DNA from: Flavicella sp964230805
GTDB lineage: Bacteria > Bacteroidota > Bacteroidia > Flavobacteriales > Flavobacteriaceae
DNA length: 39,856 bases
Direction of reading: 5' to 3'
Assembly: GCA_964230805.1 (NCBI GenBank)
Contig: CAXRIA010000042.1
Coordinates: 1 to 39,856, forward strand
Within the stretch, counting starts at the first letter, position 1. Each line of letters begins with the position of its first letter. A program made the position numbers and the translations under genes. Positions 8,117 through 17,038 of the stretch are shown here, piece by piece. Under the pieces are notes generated by a model. That model made no database searches and was not told the DNA's origin. It worked only from the letters and a program-made list of their open reading frames with translations.

Positions 8117-8446
8117 ATGTCGCAGAGAAAAAAATTTCATATAAAAATTCTTGCCTTGCTGCTTGTAACGGTTTTAACAATACCGTCAGTGGTGAAATTG
8201 GTGCATTTATGTGAAGGACATGAACATCTTGTCAAAACTGACGAAAAAGTGCAGGTATATGAAACAGAGACCAAATGTGCTACTTGTAGCTTTCATTTGG
8301 CAACGTTTCACAAAGACTTTACAGTGTTTCCTGAAGTAATCTTTGTCAGTGTTCCTGTTACGTTGGAAGCCATTTTTGATTCTCAACGATACAGTGCTCA
8401 TACAATAACCAACAAACAACTTCGCGCACCACCTATTTTTTCTTAA
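8117..8446 (+). CDS. Small His/Cys-containing exported or membrane-anchored protein
   Basis: A 109-residue protein that I do not recognise as a named family. It has a basic N-terminus and one hydrophobic segment (about residues 7-24, KILALLLVTVLTIPSVV). A segment with likely metal ligands follows (HLCEGHEHL, then TKCATCSFHLATFH with a CxxC pair and two His). The start at 8117 (MSQRKKF) leaves about 14 bases of leader after the promoter; ATG 8108 is an alternative and would be almost leaderless. The in-frame TTG at 8087 overlaps the -7 box and can be discarded. It is first in an operon with a ZnuD-like TonB receptor (38 bases downstream) and an acidic lipoprotein, so a role in metal handling or sensing is inferred. 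Confidence 0.75.
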   Translation: MSQRKKFHIKILALLLVTVLTIPSVVKLVHLCEGHEHLVKTDEKVQVYETETKCATCSFHLATFHKDFTVFPEVIFVSVPVTLEAIFDSQRYSAHTITNKQLRAPPIFS

Positions 8447-8484
8447 TCAATAAACACTTTTATGTATGTTAATTAAGAATATTT

Positions 8485-10896
8485 ATGCGATTGTATTATT
8501 TATGCGTACTGTTATTATGCAGTAGCATTTCTTTTTCACAAATTTGTAAGAATACCCTTGAAGGCGCTGTTGTAGATCTTCACGACGGGTCGAGTCTTGT
8601 AGGTGCCACAATTGTCGTTGAGGGAGCCAATCAGGCTGTGATGACAGACCTCAATGGAAAATTTACCGTTTCCAATCTATGTCATGACTCCTATCTCATT
8701 CAAGTGTCACATCCGGAATGTCAGACCATTGGTTTTTTGGTGGATGTAAAAGATGATGTTCAGAAGACCTTTAAATTGGAACATCATTTAGAGGAATTAA
8801 ACCAAGTGATTATTTCGGGGAAAGCCTACCAAAATAAATCTAAAACGATGTCCGAAAAAACGTTGGCAAAAGAAGCTTTGGAGCCTTTTAGTAGTGGCTC
8901 TTTGGGAGACGCCCTGAATAGTTTGAGTGGTGTCTCGTCTCTGAATACAGGAAATTCGGTAGTAAAACCAATGATTCATGGCTTGCATAGCAGTAGAGTC
9001 GTCATTATAAATAATGGCGTTCGTGTTGAAGATCAGGAATGGGGGGCAGAACATGCCCCAACTATGGATATCAATGCCATTGGAAATTTGACCTTGATAA
9101 AAGGAGCTAGTGCTTTGCAATATGGGGGCAATGCCATTGGAGGTTTGATTGTTGCAGAAGCAGCAAAAGTTCCCGTGAAAGACACACTTTACGGGCATTT
9201 TGCGTCCACAGGGGTTTCAAATGGACGAGGCGTTTCTATGACTTCTCAATTGACAAAGAGTACACAAAGTGGCTGGTTTGGAACCTTGCAAGGAACATGG
9301 AAGCGTTTTGGTGATTTTGAAGCGCCTGAGTATGTGTTGAGCAATACAGGAAGTTTTGTGCGGAATGCCTCTTTGCAAGTGGGACTTAATAAGTTTGATT
9401 ATGGTTTTGAGGCCTATTATTCTATTTTTCAGAACAAATTAGGGATACTTAGAGCCTCTCATTTAGGCGGTGCTGGCGATCAGTTAAGAGCATTTGAAAG
9501 CAACGTTCCTTTGATAATCAACGATTTTACCTACGATATTTCAGCACCCAAACAAGAGGTTACTCATCATTTGGCTCGGATCAAAGGATTTAAAAATATC
9601 AACAATCTTGGAAAGTTGAGTTTGCAATACGATTATCAGCGCAACAACCGTTTGGAGTTTGATATTCGGAGAGGGAGTGATAAGTTCGATGCCGCCTTGG
9701 ATTTAGAATTGGAAACACACAGTTTGATGTTGGATTTTATATCCCCTGTGCGAGATGAAATTCAGTGGAAAGCAGGTTTGATCGCCAGGTATCAGAACAA
9801 TTACGCCGCAAATACAGGAATACGCAGGTTGATTCCAGATTATGATAAGTACGACTTGGGTTTGTATGGTATCGTGGAGCGTCAGCTCCAGGACAATTGG
9901 CTTTTGGAAGCTGGAGGACGGTTTGATTTTGTGCATATGAACGTTTTTAAATTTTACCGTACCTCTTTCTGGGAGTCGCGTAATTACGACAAACTCTTCC
10001 CTGAAATTGTGATTCCGGAAACTGAGGAAGGGGAATTTGGTTATCAGATTTTGACCAATCCAAAATTTAATTTTTACAATGTCTCGGCCACTGTGGGTAC
10101 GACGTATTCTTTCGGAAAAGGTGCGAAGGTATTGTTGAATTATTCATTGGCATCGCGGGCACCGAATCCTTCGGAATTGTTTAGTGAGGGGCTGCATCAT
10201 TCTGCTTCGCGCATTGAGATAGGAGAATTGCGATTTAATTCTGAGGTTGGCCATAAATTGGCATTGACTTTTCAGCAAGAAAGTGAAAAATTTCGCTTTT
10301 ACCTCAGTCCATTTATCAATCGCATCAACGATTTTATTCTGATGGAGCCCACTGATATTCGCCATACCAATAGAGGAAATTTTCAAGTATGGGAATACAG
10401 ACAAACGAACGCTGAGTTGTACGGTTTTGATATGGATGCGATGTACGATTTCTCGGAAAAATTTTGTTTCAAACATCAGTTTTCATTGATAAAAGGTTAT
10501 GATCGTCTAAGAGAGGAACCCTTGATAAGTATGCCTCCCGCAAATACAAAAAATGAGGTGGTTTATCAGGATAAGAACTTCAATGATGTACGTATTTCTT
10601 TGCAAAGTGAATACGTATTTCGCCAAAATGAATATCCGAATAATAATTTTGAAGTCTTTATTCCTGAATTGGAAACATTTGAAGAAATTGATGTGAGTAC
10701 ACCTCCAGATGCCTATCATTTACTCCATTTCAATTCAAGCATGACCTTTCAAATACATAAAAAATCTTTTGTAAAGGTGGGGTTGATTGTCACGAATTTA
10801 TTAGACAAATCCTATCGAAATTACTTGAATCGTTTGCGGCTTTATGCAGATGATTTAGGCAGAAACATATTGTTAAATATCAAGTTCAATTATTAA
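8485..10896 (+). CDS. TonB-dependent receptor, ZnuD-like (putative metal uptake)
   Basis: An 803-residue outer-membrane receptor. It has a signal peptide (about 1-19), a CarboxypepD_reg-like domain (about 22-95), a plug domain (about 115-225) with IHGLHSSRVVIINNG and a LIKGASALQYGGNAIGG segment, and a barrel ending in FNY. The plug resembles that of the zinc receptor ZnuD, which also has an IRG..SRI.VLNxG segment, an acidic/His loop (here EWGAEHAP) and a YGGxAIGG block. The barrel holds an HHSASRIE stretch. Zinc or another transition metal as substrate is inferred from this similarity and from the His/Cys-rich protein upstream and the acidic lipoprotein 17 bases downstream. Confidence 0.88.
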   Translation: MRLYYLCVLLLCSSISFSQICKNTLEGAVVDLHDGSSLVGATIVVEGANQAVMTDLNGKFTVSNLCHDSYLIQVSHPECQTIGFLVDVKDDVQKTFKLEHHLEELNQVIISGKAYQNKSKTMSEKTLAKEALEPFSSGSLGDALNSLSGVSSLNTGNSVVKPMIHGLHSSRVVIINNGVRVEDQEWGAEHAPTMDINAIGNLTLIKGASALQYGGNAIGGLIVAEAAKVPVKDTLYGHFASTGVSNGRGVSMTSQLTKSTQSGWFGTLQGTWKRFGDFEAPEYVLSNTGSFVRNASLQVGLNKFDYGFEAYYSIFQNKLGILRASHLGGAGDQLRAFESNVPLIINDFTYDISAPKQEVTHHLARIKGFKNINNLGKLSLQYDYQRNNRLEFDIRRGSDKFDAALDLELETHSLMLDFISPVRDEIQWKAGLIARYQNNYAANTGIRRLIPDYDKYDLGLYGIVERQLQDNWLLEAGGRFDFVHMNVFKFYRTSFWESRNYDKLFPEIVIPETEEGEFGYQILTNPKFNFYNVSATVGTTYSFGKGAKVLLNYSLASRAPNPSELFSEGLHHSASRIEIGELRFNSEVGHKLALTFQQESEKFRFYLSPFINRINDFILMEPTDIRHTNRGNFQVWEYRQTNAELYGFDMDAMYDFSEKFCFKHQFSLIKGYDRLREEPLISMPPANTKNEVVYQDKNFNDVRISLQSEYVFRQNEYPNNNFEVFIPELETFEEIDVSTPPDAYHLLHFNSSMTFQIHKKSFVKVGLIVTNLLDKSYRNYLNRLRLYADDLGRNILLNIKFNY

Positions 10897-10913
10897 TTTT
10901 AAAATCAAATCAA

Positions 10914-11468
10914 ATGAAAAATCTAAAAATTTTAGCAACAGCAATTTTAGCAACCTTGTCATTGGCATCTTGTTCGGATGACGATGATTTGCCAGAAGCA
11001 ATCCACGAAGAAGAGGTGATAACGACGATCACAATTACGCTTGAGCCGGAGGGAGAAGGCACGACAGTTACCCTACAGCAGCGAGACTTGGATGCGGATG
11101 GACCGGATGAACCCACTTTTGAAGTTTCTGGAAATTTGGTTGCGGGTGTTACTTATAACGGAAGCATTGAATTGTTAAACGAAACAGAGAGCCCAGCTGA
11201 AGATATCACGGAAGAATTAGAGGAGGAAGATTTGGATCACCAATTTTTCTATACCATAGCAAGTGACTTGGACGTAACCATTGACAATGCTAATTTGGAT
11301 AGTGAAGGAAATCTGTTAGGAACAGAATTCAAGATAACAGCAGGTGCTGCAAGTTCAGGGTTGTTGACATTCACCTTGCGTCACGAACCTAAAAAACCTA
11401 ATACAGGTCTTGAGGATGCTGGTGGTGAAACGGATATTGAGGCCAGTTTTAACGTTGTAGTAGAGTAG
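10914..11468 (+). CDS. Acidic secreted lipoprotein of the receptor operon
   Basis: A 184-residue lipoprotein. The signal peptide ends in a lipobox (SLASC, Cys20) followed by SDDDD, where acidic residues after the Cys match the surface-export signal described for Bacteroidota lipoproteins. The mature part is very acidic (runs of Glu/Asp near 24-35, 95-110 and the C-terminus) and looks beta-rich, with one FTLRHEPKKPNTG stretch. I do not recognise a catalytic motif. Similar short proteins following this kind of receptor are often named 'type 1 periplasmic binding fold', but that label is not evidence of function. It ends the three-gene operon; a strong terminator follows. A surface partner of the receptor that offers metal ions or a chelate is a reasonable guess. 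Confidence 0.82.
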   Translation: MKNLKILATAILATLSLASCSDDDDLPEAIHEEEVITTITITLEPEGEGTTVTLQQRDLDADGPDEPTFEVSGNLVAGVTYNGSIELLNETESPAEDITEELEEEDLDHQFFYTIASDLDVTIDNANLDSEGNLLGTEFKITAGAASSGLLTFTLRHEPKKPNTGLEDAGGETDIEASFNVVVE

Positions 11469-11493
11469 ATGAAATAGTATTTTCTATTTACAG

Positions 11494-11534
11494 AAATGCC
11501 GTTTATGATGTATCATAAACGGCATTTTGTTTTT
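11494..11534 (+). terminator. Strong Rho-independent terminator of the metal-cassette operon
   Basis: A perfect 16-bp stem (11494-11509 with 11512-11527) with only two unpaired loop bases, followed by a T-rich tail. It closes the three-gene operon. On the minus strand it lacks a T tract. Confidence 0.9.
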
Positions 11535-11619
11535 AAACTTTAAAACAATTCAATGTCCCAAGATTAAAAATTATACGCACTAGCAAGTTGTAAAATTAGA
11601 GCGAGTGGATTTCCATGAA

Positions 11620-12633
11620 TTAGTTTGCGATATTGATACGAGCCATTATCGGATAATGGTCAGAATATTGTAAGGGGTAAGATTGAAAATTGTTCACAGT
11701 CATTTGTTCGTCTACCAAAATAAAATCAATACGCATCGGAAAAAAATAATCGAAAGATTTTCCAAAACCCTTTCCTGCTTGTACAAAAGCATCTTTTTTG
11801 TGGGTGGCTAATTTTCGATAGACCCAAGAAAAAGCGTTGTTATTGAAATCTCCTGTAACAATTGTTTGGTAGGGACACTTTTGCATGTTTTGTTCGATTA
11901 AAGTGGCTTGCTGTGCTTGCTTTTTAAAGAAAACACTGAGTTTCTTTAATAATTTTTCGGAGTTTTCTTCTCCAAAGTTGTTTGCATTTTTGTTGATACC
12001 AAAGGACTGTAAGTGTACGTTGTAAACTCGAACGGTATCTTCATTCTTAAGAACATCGATAAAAATGCTATTGTTTTTGGTGTTTTTAAAATTTAAGGAT
12101 CCTTTCCGAACAATTTTATACTTGGAATACAGTGCTTGGTAGGTTTTACTATTTGGATTTTTTCTGAGATACTGGTATGGGAAGTTGATGGTGTTATTTT
12201 TTTCTAGAAATAACTCTTGTACGGCTAAAATATCAGGATTTTTTTCTTTGATAAAATCATAGATTTTGTAATTCAAACTATCCTGTTCAGACCATTTGTA
12301 GTGGTTGAAAAGTCGCACATTATAAGACATGATTTTTAGATCATCGTTTAAAAAAACTTGTTTTTCTGAGAATTGAAAAAGTGCCATAAGGTGATGAATT
12401 CCCAGTGACAAAGTAATGACAGATAGAAGAAATTGTTTTTTTAGTTTCAATACCCAATACAACCCAAAGAATAGATTTACCAACAACAAAGGGGGAGTCA
12501 TCAAACTTAGTAAGGAAAGCTGCGGGAATAATTTTGGGGGTATAAAGGGTATGGCATAAGCAGCGCACAAGCTTGTAGCGCCTATTGAATTGAGTATGAA
12601 TATCAATTTATCTAGGAAAGACAGTTGTTTCAT
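11620..12633 (-). CDS. Membrane-anchored endonuclease/exonuclease/phosphatase family protein
   Basis: A 337-residue protein with two or three N-terminal membrane helices (to about residue 85) and a C-terminal exonuclease III/DNase I-like domain. Visible motifs are IMSYNVRLFNHY, ILAVQELF (metal-binding Glu), VTGDFNNNAFS (catalytic Asp/Asn) and SDHYPIMARI (Asp-His). Substrate specificity is not readable; DNA, phosphoinositide-like lipids or phosphodiesters are possible. The ATG at 12633 is chosen because it begins the first membrane helix and leaves a 7-base gap to the rhomboid gene; the earlier start at 12684 would overlap that gene by 44 bases. It is the last gene of the mutL operon. Confidence 0.87.
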   Translation of the reverse strand: MKQLSFLDKLIFILNSIGATSLCAAYAIPFIPPKLFPQLSLLSLMTPPLLLVNLFFGLYWVLKLKKQFLLSVITLSLGIHHLMALFQFSEKQVFLNDDLKIMSYNVRLFNHYKWSEQDSLNYKIYDFIKEKNPDILAVQELFLEKNNTINFPYQYLRKNPNSKTYQALYSKYKIVRKGSLNFKNTKNNSIFIDVLKNEDTVRVYNVHLQSFGINKNANNFGEENSEKLLKKLSVFFKKQAQQATLIEQNMQKCPYQTIVTGDFNNNAFSWVYRKLATHKKDAFVQAGKGFGKSFDYFFPMRIDFILVDEQMTVNNFQSYPLQYSDHYPIMARINIAN

Positions 12634-12640
12634 AGGTTTA

Positions 12641-13486
12641 TTATTTTTTACCTTGATCAAAAAGCAATTTTTTCTCGGAGGCACTGAGAGATTCGTAACC
12701 TGATTTGCTAATTTTATCTAAGATAGCGTCAATCTTCTCTTGATTGCTTTTTTCATGAGAAGTTGTTTTCTTATGCTTTGATTTGTAAACTGTTTTCAGA
12801 TGATTTTTTTTTCGGAAAATACGAGAAAAGAGAGAAAAATTTGTTTTGTTTCCTCGTGTTTGTTTCATTGTGAAATAACCATAAAGCGCTCCTCCCAAGT
12901 GTGCGAGATGGCCGCCAGCATTTCCTGTGGGTAGTTGTATTAAATCAAACAAGAGGAATAGGAGGGCTAAAATCCATAGTTTTACATAACCAACGAAGCG
13001 CAGTTTTATTTGGTAATGTGGAATATGTGTGGCCATACCAATAAAAATAGCCGATACCGCAGATGAAGCTCCTACAAGAGATGCATTCACATCACGAAAT
13101 GCAGGAAAATAGTTAAAACTTACCAAATAGAGGAGTCCTCCAAAAGCAGTTCCATAGAGGTAAAAATTTAAAAATTTTCTTGGGGTAAAATAGTCTAAAA
13201 ATAAATTTCCAATGTAGTATAAAAAGATGAGATTGAAGACGATATGTAAGAAACTTCCATGCAAAAAACCATAGGTGATAATCGACCAAGGACGCATCAG
13301 GAATAGGTTGAGATCTGCCGGCATAGAAAACCAATGGTACAGATAGTTTTCGTTTGAATTGAACAAGAACGAAACAACGTTTATGACCTGCATGCAAATA
13401 AAAACAATCAGATTTAGATAGATTGCTTTTTCTACAACTGTCCCTTTTTTAAACTTGTACTTGATATTTTGAAAGAGAGAAGTCAT
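12641..13486 (-). CDS. Rhomboid family intramembrane serine protease
   Basis: A 281-residue membrane protein with about six hydrophobic helices up to residue 205 and a hydrophilic Lys-rich tail. Catalytic Ser141 lies in VGASSAVSA and the partner His196 in GGHLAHLGGALYGY. The HGSFLHIVFNL motif of the rhomboid core is present at 76-86. The usual GxSG reads GASS here. It cuts membrane proteins within their transmembrane segments; the substrate is unknown. It lies directly downstream of a second rhomboid gene in the mutL operon. Confidence 0.92.
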   Translation of the reverse strand: MTSLFQNIKYKFKKGTVVEKAIYLNLIVFICMQVINVVSFLFNSNENYLYHWFSMPADLNLFLMRPWSIITYGFLHGSFLHIVFNLIFLYYIGNLFLDYFTPRKFLNFYLYGTAFGGLLYLVSFNYFPAFRDVNASLVGASSAVSAIFIGMATHIPHYQIKLRFVGYVKLWILALLFLLFDLIQLPTGNAGGHLAHLGGALYGYFTMKQTRGNKTNFSLFSRIFRKKNHLKTVYKSKHKKTTSHEKSNQEKIDAILDKISKSGYESLSASEKKLLFDQGKK

Positions 13487-13526
13487 ACTTTGTAGTTACT
13501 TAAAGTTAATGATGCGTTGTTTTTTA

Positions 13527-14258
13527 TCAATTCCATCGATTGAATTGGTTTCGTTTCCAATACCAAGCAATGACAAAACCAATAAGAGCGCCACCTACAT
13601 GGGCAAAGTGAGCGATATTTCCAATGGAATATTTTGTCACACCAAAAAATAAATCTCCTAAAATTAGGATGGGAATAAAGTACTTTGCCGCAACGGGTAC
13701 AGGAAAAAAGAGCAAGGCTAATTTCGCGTTGGGAAAAAGCATTCCGAAGGCGACCAATACACCGTACACGGCTCCAGAGGCTCCAACCGCAGGAGTATGA
13801 TACAAACTGTAAAATTCACTCAGTGTTTGTGGAGACAATGTGACCACTGCATCGTTGTACATTCCGGTATCCAACATGTTTTGAATTTCCGAAGATGACA
13901 ATCCGATCTGCATCAATTGTTGGTATATTCCTTGAAATTGATAATAATTAAAAGCACTGTAGATCAGACCTGCACCAATACCTGCTGAGAAATAAAAAAA
14001 CAAGAATTTATGTTTGCCCCATATTTGTTCTAACGGGGTACCAAAGGCCCACAATCCATACATGTTGAATAGAATATGAGAAAAACCGCCGTGCATAAAA
14101 ATGTGGGAGAGATATTGCCAAAAACCAAAATTGGGGTTTTTGGGGAAATACAAAGCAAATAGATTCCCAAAATCAAGCCCTTTTAAAAATTGTGGAGCGA
14201 TAAAAAAAAGGATGTTGAGGATAATCAAATGCTTGATAACTTCGGTAATTCTTCCCAT
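13527..14258 (-). CDS. Rhomboid family intramembrane serine protease
   Basis: A 243-residue rhomboid with a conventional active site: Ser161 in VGASGAVYG and His220 in HFAHVGGALIG. The core HGGFSHILFNMYGLW motif is at 56-70. An insertion of about 45 polar residues (about 108-152) precedes the Ser helix. It begins 2 bases after the mutL stop codon, so translation is probably coupled. Tandem rhomboid genes after mutL look like a duplication that has since diverged. Confidence 0.93.
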   Translation of the reverse strand: MGRITEVIKHLIILNILFFIAPQFLKGLDFGNLFALYFPKNPNFGFWQYLSHIFMHGGFSHILFNMYGLWAFGTPLEQIWGKHKFLFFYFSAGIGAGLIYSAFNYYQFQGIYQQLMQIGLSSSEIQNMLDTGMYNDAVVTLSPQTLSEFYSLYHTPAVGASGAVYGVLVAFGMLFPNAKLALLFFPVPVAAKYFIPILILGDLFFGVTKYSIGNIAHFAHVGGALIGFVIAWYWKRNQFNRWN

Positions 14259-14260
14259 AA

Positions 14261-16093
14261 TTAATTTTTAGTTGTAAATAATTTGTCAATTTCTCCAAGT
14301 GACAAAATTTCAAATGTTTTTTTTCCAAGTGGTGACGACGAAGGTTCTTTGCAAGAAAACAAGTCATCTACCAAATGCTCTTGTTCTTTTTCAGAGAGAA
14401 GGGCACCTGTTTTGATTGCCAATGATTTTGCAAAGGATTTTGAAATCACATCCAATTGACCAAAATTTGATTCTGGAATTTCTGTATGGATGTCATCCAA
14501 GAGTTGCTCAATGACAATGGCAATTTGACTTTCGGTAATAGAGGTTGGAATCCCTTTGATGACCACGGTGTCTTCCGTAATTCGCTCCAACAAAAAACCT
14601 GTATTTTCTAAATCGTCTTTGATTTCTTTGATCAATTCAATATCTGATTTCGAAAAAGAAAGTTCTACTGGAAATAAAAGTTGTTGGCTAGGAGCTTCTT
14701 TTACGGTAATGTTTTCTAATATTAATTCGTATAAAATTCTCTGATGTGCATGGTTTTGATGAATCAATACAACGCCTGATTTGATACTACTCAAAATGTA
14801 TTTTCGATGTATTTGAAAGGTTTTTCCTGTGACCTGTTTTTCAGTCTCGATCGTGTCAAATGAAAATTCCGATTGAGCGCTTTCTAGCGTTGCGTTTTCA
14901 AGACCTGTGTACAAAGCTTCCCAATCATCACTTTTTTCTTTTTGAAATGGCGGATGTTGTTTTGACTTAAAGACTTGTTTTTCCTCAAATGGATTGAAAT
15001 TAGGATCTACACTGATTGTTGGATTTTTACTGAGTGTTTGTCCACTGAGGGCATAAGGGGTGTCCATAGAAGCATCTCTGTTAAAATCGAGTATTGGAGC
15101 CACGTTGTATTGTCCCAAGCTATGTTTTATTGCTGCTCTTATTATGGCATACAGTACTTTTTCATTGTCGAATTTTATTTCTGTTTTGGTTGGGTGAATA
15201 TTGATGTCGATGCTTTCTGCGGGTACTGTTAAGTATAAGAAGTAGGAGGGGTGGTATCCGTTTCCTAGAAGACCATCAAATCCACTGACAACCGCATGAT
15301 GAAGATAAGAGCTTTTGATAAATCGATTGTTGACAAAAAAGAATTGTTCCCCTCGTTTTTTCTTTGAAAATTCAGGTTTTACTGCGAACCCTGTGATGGA
15401 AACGACGTCTGTATCTTCCTGAATAGGCACTAATTTCTCATTGGTTTTACCTCCTAAAACACCGACAATACGCTGCTTGAGGTTGCTCGATTTTAGATCA
15501 TACAAACAAGATTGATTGTGAGTCATCAAAAATGAAATTTCAGGATGTGCCAAAGCAACACGTTGAAATTCATTGACGATATGCCTTGTTTCGACACTGT
15601 CAGACTTTAAAAAATTTCTCCGAGCAGGTATATTGAAAAACAAATTTTTAACACTCACGTTGGTTCCTGTGGGTGTAGCAATTGGCTCTTGTGCCACCAC
15701 GTTACTTCCTTCTATTTTCACACAAGTACCCAATTCCTCGGAAACTTGTTTTGATTTAAGATCCACATGAGCTATGGCAGCAATGGAGGCCATGGCTTCT
15801 CCTCTAAAACCTTTGGTGTTGAGATGAAACAAATCTTGTGCATCTTTGATTTTGGAAGTGGCATGTCTTTCAAAACACAAACGAGCATCTGTTGTGCTCA
15901 TGCCTTTTCCGTCATCAATGACCTGTAGCAAGGTTTTCCCGGCATCCTTTACGATTAGTTTGATGTGATTGGCTCCGGCATCAATCGCATTTTCTAACAA
16001 TTCTTTCACTACGGATGATGGACGTTGCACGACTTCACCTGCGGCAATTTGATTGGCAACATGATCGGGGAGTAATTGTATAATATCCGACAT
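14261..16093 (-). CDS. mutL: DNA mismatch repair protein MutL
   Basis: A 610-residue MutL. The N-terminal GHKL ATPase is intact: ELLENAIDAGA (31-41), DDGKGM (60-65) and GFRGEA (95-100). A C-terminal dimerisation domain starts near 420. The endonuclease motif DQHAxxERxxYE reads HQNHAHQRILYE at 445-456, so Asp, His and the first Glu are replaced. The second metal-site motif, usually CPHGRP, reads SPLGKK near the C-terminus. This copy may therefore not nick DNA itself. The gene overlaps the upstream small ORF by one base (TAATG) and is 2 bases from the rhomboid gene downstream. Confidence 0.95.
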   Translation of the reverse strand: MSDIIQLLPDHVANQIAAGEVVQRPSSVVKELLENAIDAGANHIKLIVKDAGKTLLQVIDDGKGMSTTDARLCFERHATSKIKDAQDLFHLNTKGFRGEAMASIAAIAHVDLKSKQVSEELGTCVKIEGSNVVAQEPIATPTGTNVSVKNLFFNIPARRNFLKSDSVETRHIVNEFQRVALAHPEISFLMTHNQSCLYDLKSSNLKQRIVGVLGGKTNEKLVPIQEDTDVVSITGFAVKPEFSKKKRGEQFFFVNNRFIKSSYLHHAVVSGFDGLLGNGYHPSYFLYLTVPAESIDINIHPTKTEIKFDNEKVLYAIIRAAIKHSLGQYNVAPILDFNRDASMDTPYALSGQTLSKNPTISVDPNFNPFEEKQVFKSKQHPPFQKEKSDDWEALYTGLENATLESAQSEFSFDTIETEKQVTGKTFQIHRKYILSSIKSGVVLIHQNHAHQRILYELILENITVKEAPSQQLLFPVELSFSKSDIELIKEIKDDLENTGFLLERITEDTVVIKGIPTSITESQIAIVIEQLLDDIHTEIPESNFGQLDVISKSFAKSLAIKTGALLSEKEQEHLVDDLFSCKEPSSSPLGKKTFEILSLGEIDKLFTTKN

Positions 16094-16383
16094 TAAATAA
16101 GCTTGTGTAATTCAAAAATATAAGCAACAAATCCGACAAGGAGCGCGATAATAAGTGCCAAGCGCTTATTAGTACTGGTATCTGACCCACTACTTTTTGA
16201 CTTTTGCCAGTCTTTTTTCAGATTGTTCTTGGTAAGAGTAATATGATAATCTTTCGACGTTTGAGAATCCTCTGAGTCGTATTTTTTTTTCAGATTTTCC
16301 AAACGTTCCTTGCGTTTGTTGTAGTAACGCGGTTTGTAATTGAAGACATAATGTGCTCTCTGTTTGAAAGGTGTGCCTAGCAT
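16093..16383 (-). CDS. Small C-tail-anchored membrane protein
   Basis: A 96-residue protein with a basic, Tyr/Lys/Arg-rich cytosolic part (KPRYYNKRKERLENLKKKY), a Ser/Thr-rich linker, and one C-terminal membrane helix (LALIIALLVGFVAYIF). No enzyme motif is present. Homologues between ribH and mutL in related genomes are sometimes called 'riboflavin synthase subunit beta', which the sequence does not support. It is first in the operon and its stop overlaps the mutL start. Confidence 0.82.
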   Translation of the reverse strand: MLGTPFKQRAHYVFNYKPRYYNKRKERLENLKKKYDSEDSQTSKDYHITLTKNNLKKDWQKSKSSGSDTSTNKRLALIIALLVGFVAYIFELHKLI

Positions 16384-16406
16384 AGTGAATGGATTTGTGA
16401 ATCACT

Positions 16407-16437
16407 CAAAATTACAGAAATAAATGCTTGAAAAAAA
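16407..16437 (-). promoter_or_regulatory. Promoter of the mutL operon
   Basis: On the minus strand TAATTTTG (16414-16407) is an exact -7 box. TTTT (16437-16434) sits at the -33 position with a 19-base spacer. The predicted leader is about 20 bases before the ATG at 16383. Confidence 0.6.
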
Positions 16438-16517
16438 GGGAAAGGAAAAAGATTTTTAGAGGGGTATGACTCAAAACAAAAACCTGTTTTCTAGGCACCG
16501 TAGACAGTATTAAAATA

Positions 16518-17009
16518 CTATTTTGTTTTGGAAATATTTTTGAGTACTGCCATTTTGATAGCGGCAATGGCGCATTCAATACCTTTGTTGCCGTGCTTTC
16601 CGCCTGATCGGTCTATGGCTTGTTGCATGGTGTCATCAGTCAAAAGGCAAAAAATAACAGGAGTATCTTGCTGTAGATTGATGTCTTTGATTCCTTGAGT
16701 TACACCGTCACACACAAAATCAAAATGCTTGGTTTCTCCTTTAACAACACTTCCAATAGCAATTACAGCGTCGAGTTCTTGAGTCTCTACCATTTTTTTT
16801 ACGCCATAGATCAATTCAAAACTTCCGGGAACATTCCATCGTTGAATATTGTTTTCATATGTGCCATTTTCAATAAACGTGTTGATAGCTCCTTTGGCCA
16901 ATCCCTCTGTGATATTTTCATTCCATTCCGATACGACAATTCCAAATCGAAAGTTTTCGGCATTCGGAACTTTGTTTTTATCGTAATGAGATAAGTTGGT
17001 TGTAGCCAT
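16518..17009 (-). CDS. ribH: 6,7-dimethyl-8-ribityllumazine synthase
   Basis: A 163-residue lumazine synthase that condenses 5-amino-6-ribitylaminouracil with dihydroxybutanone phosphate in riboflavin synthesis. Family motifs are visible: GIVVSEWNENIT, NVPGSFELIYG, AIGSVVKGETKHFDFVC (with the catalytic His in the KHFDFV helix) and the GKHGNKGIECA stretch. It follows the TPR gene by 29 bases and is probably co-transcribed with it. No obvious terminator follows. Confidence 0.95.
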   Translation of the reverse strand: MATTNLSHYDKNKVPNAENFRFGIVVSEWNENITEGLAKGAINTFIENGTYENNIQRWNVPGSFELIYGVKKMVETQELDAVIAIGSVVKGETKHFDFVCDGVTQGIKDINLQQDTPVIFCLLTDDTMQQAIDRSGGKHGNKGIECAIAAIKMAVLKNISKTK

Positions 17010-17038
17010 AGATCAATACTTTGAACTGAATTCAAAAA

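Noticed and set aside
16093..16383. 'Riboflavin synthase subunit beta' label for the small ORF before mutL
   Set aside because: The sequence is a basic tail-anchored protein without any riboflavin synthase motif; the true lumazine synthase is the separate gene at 16518.
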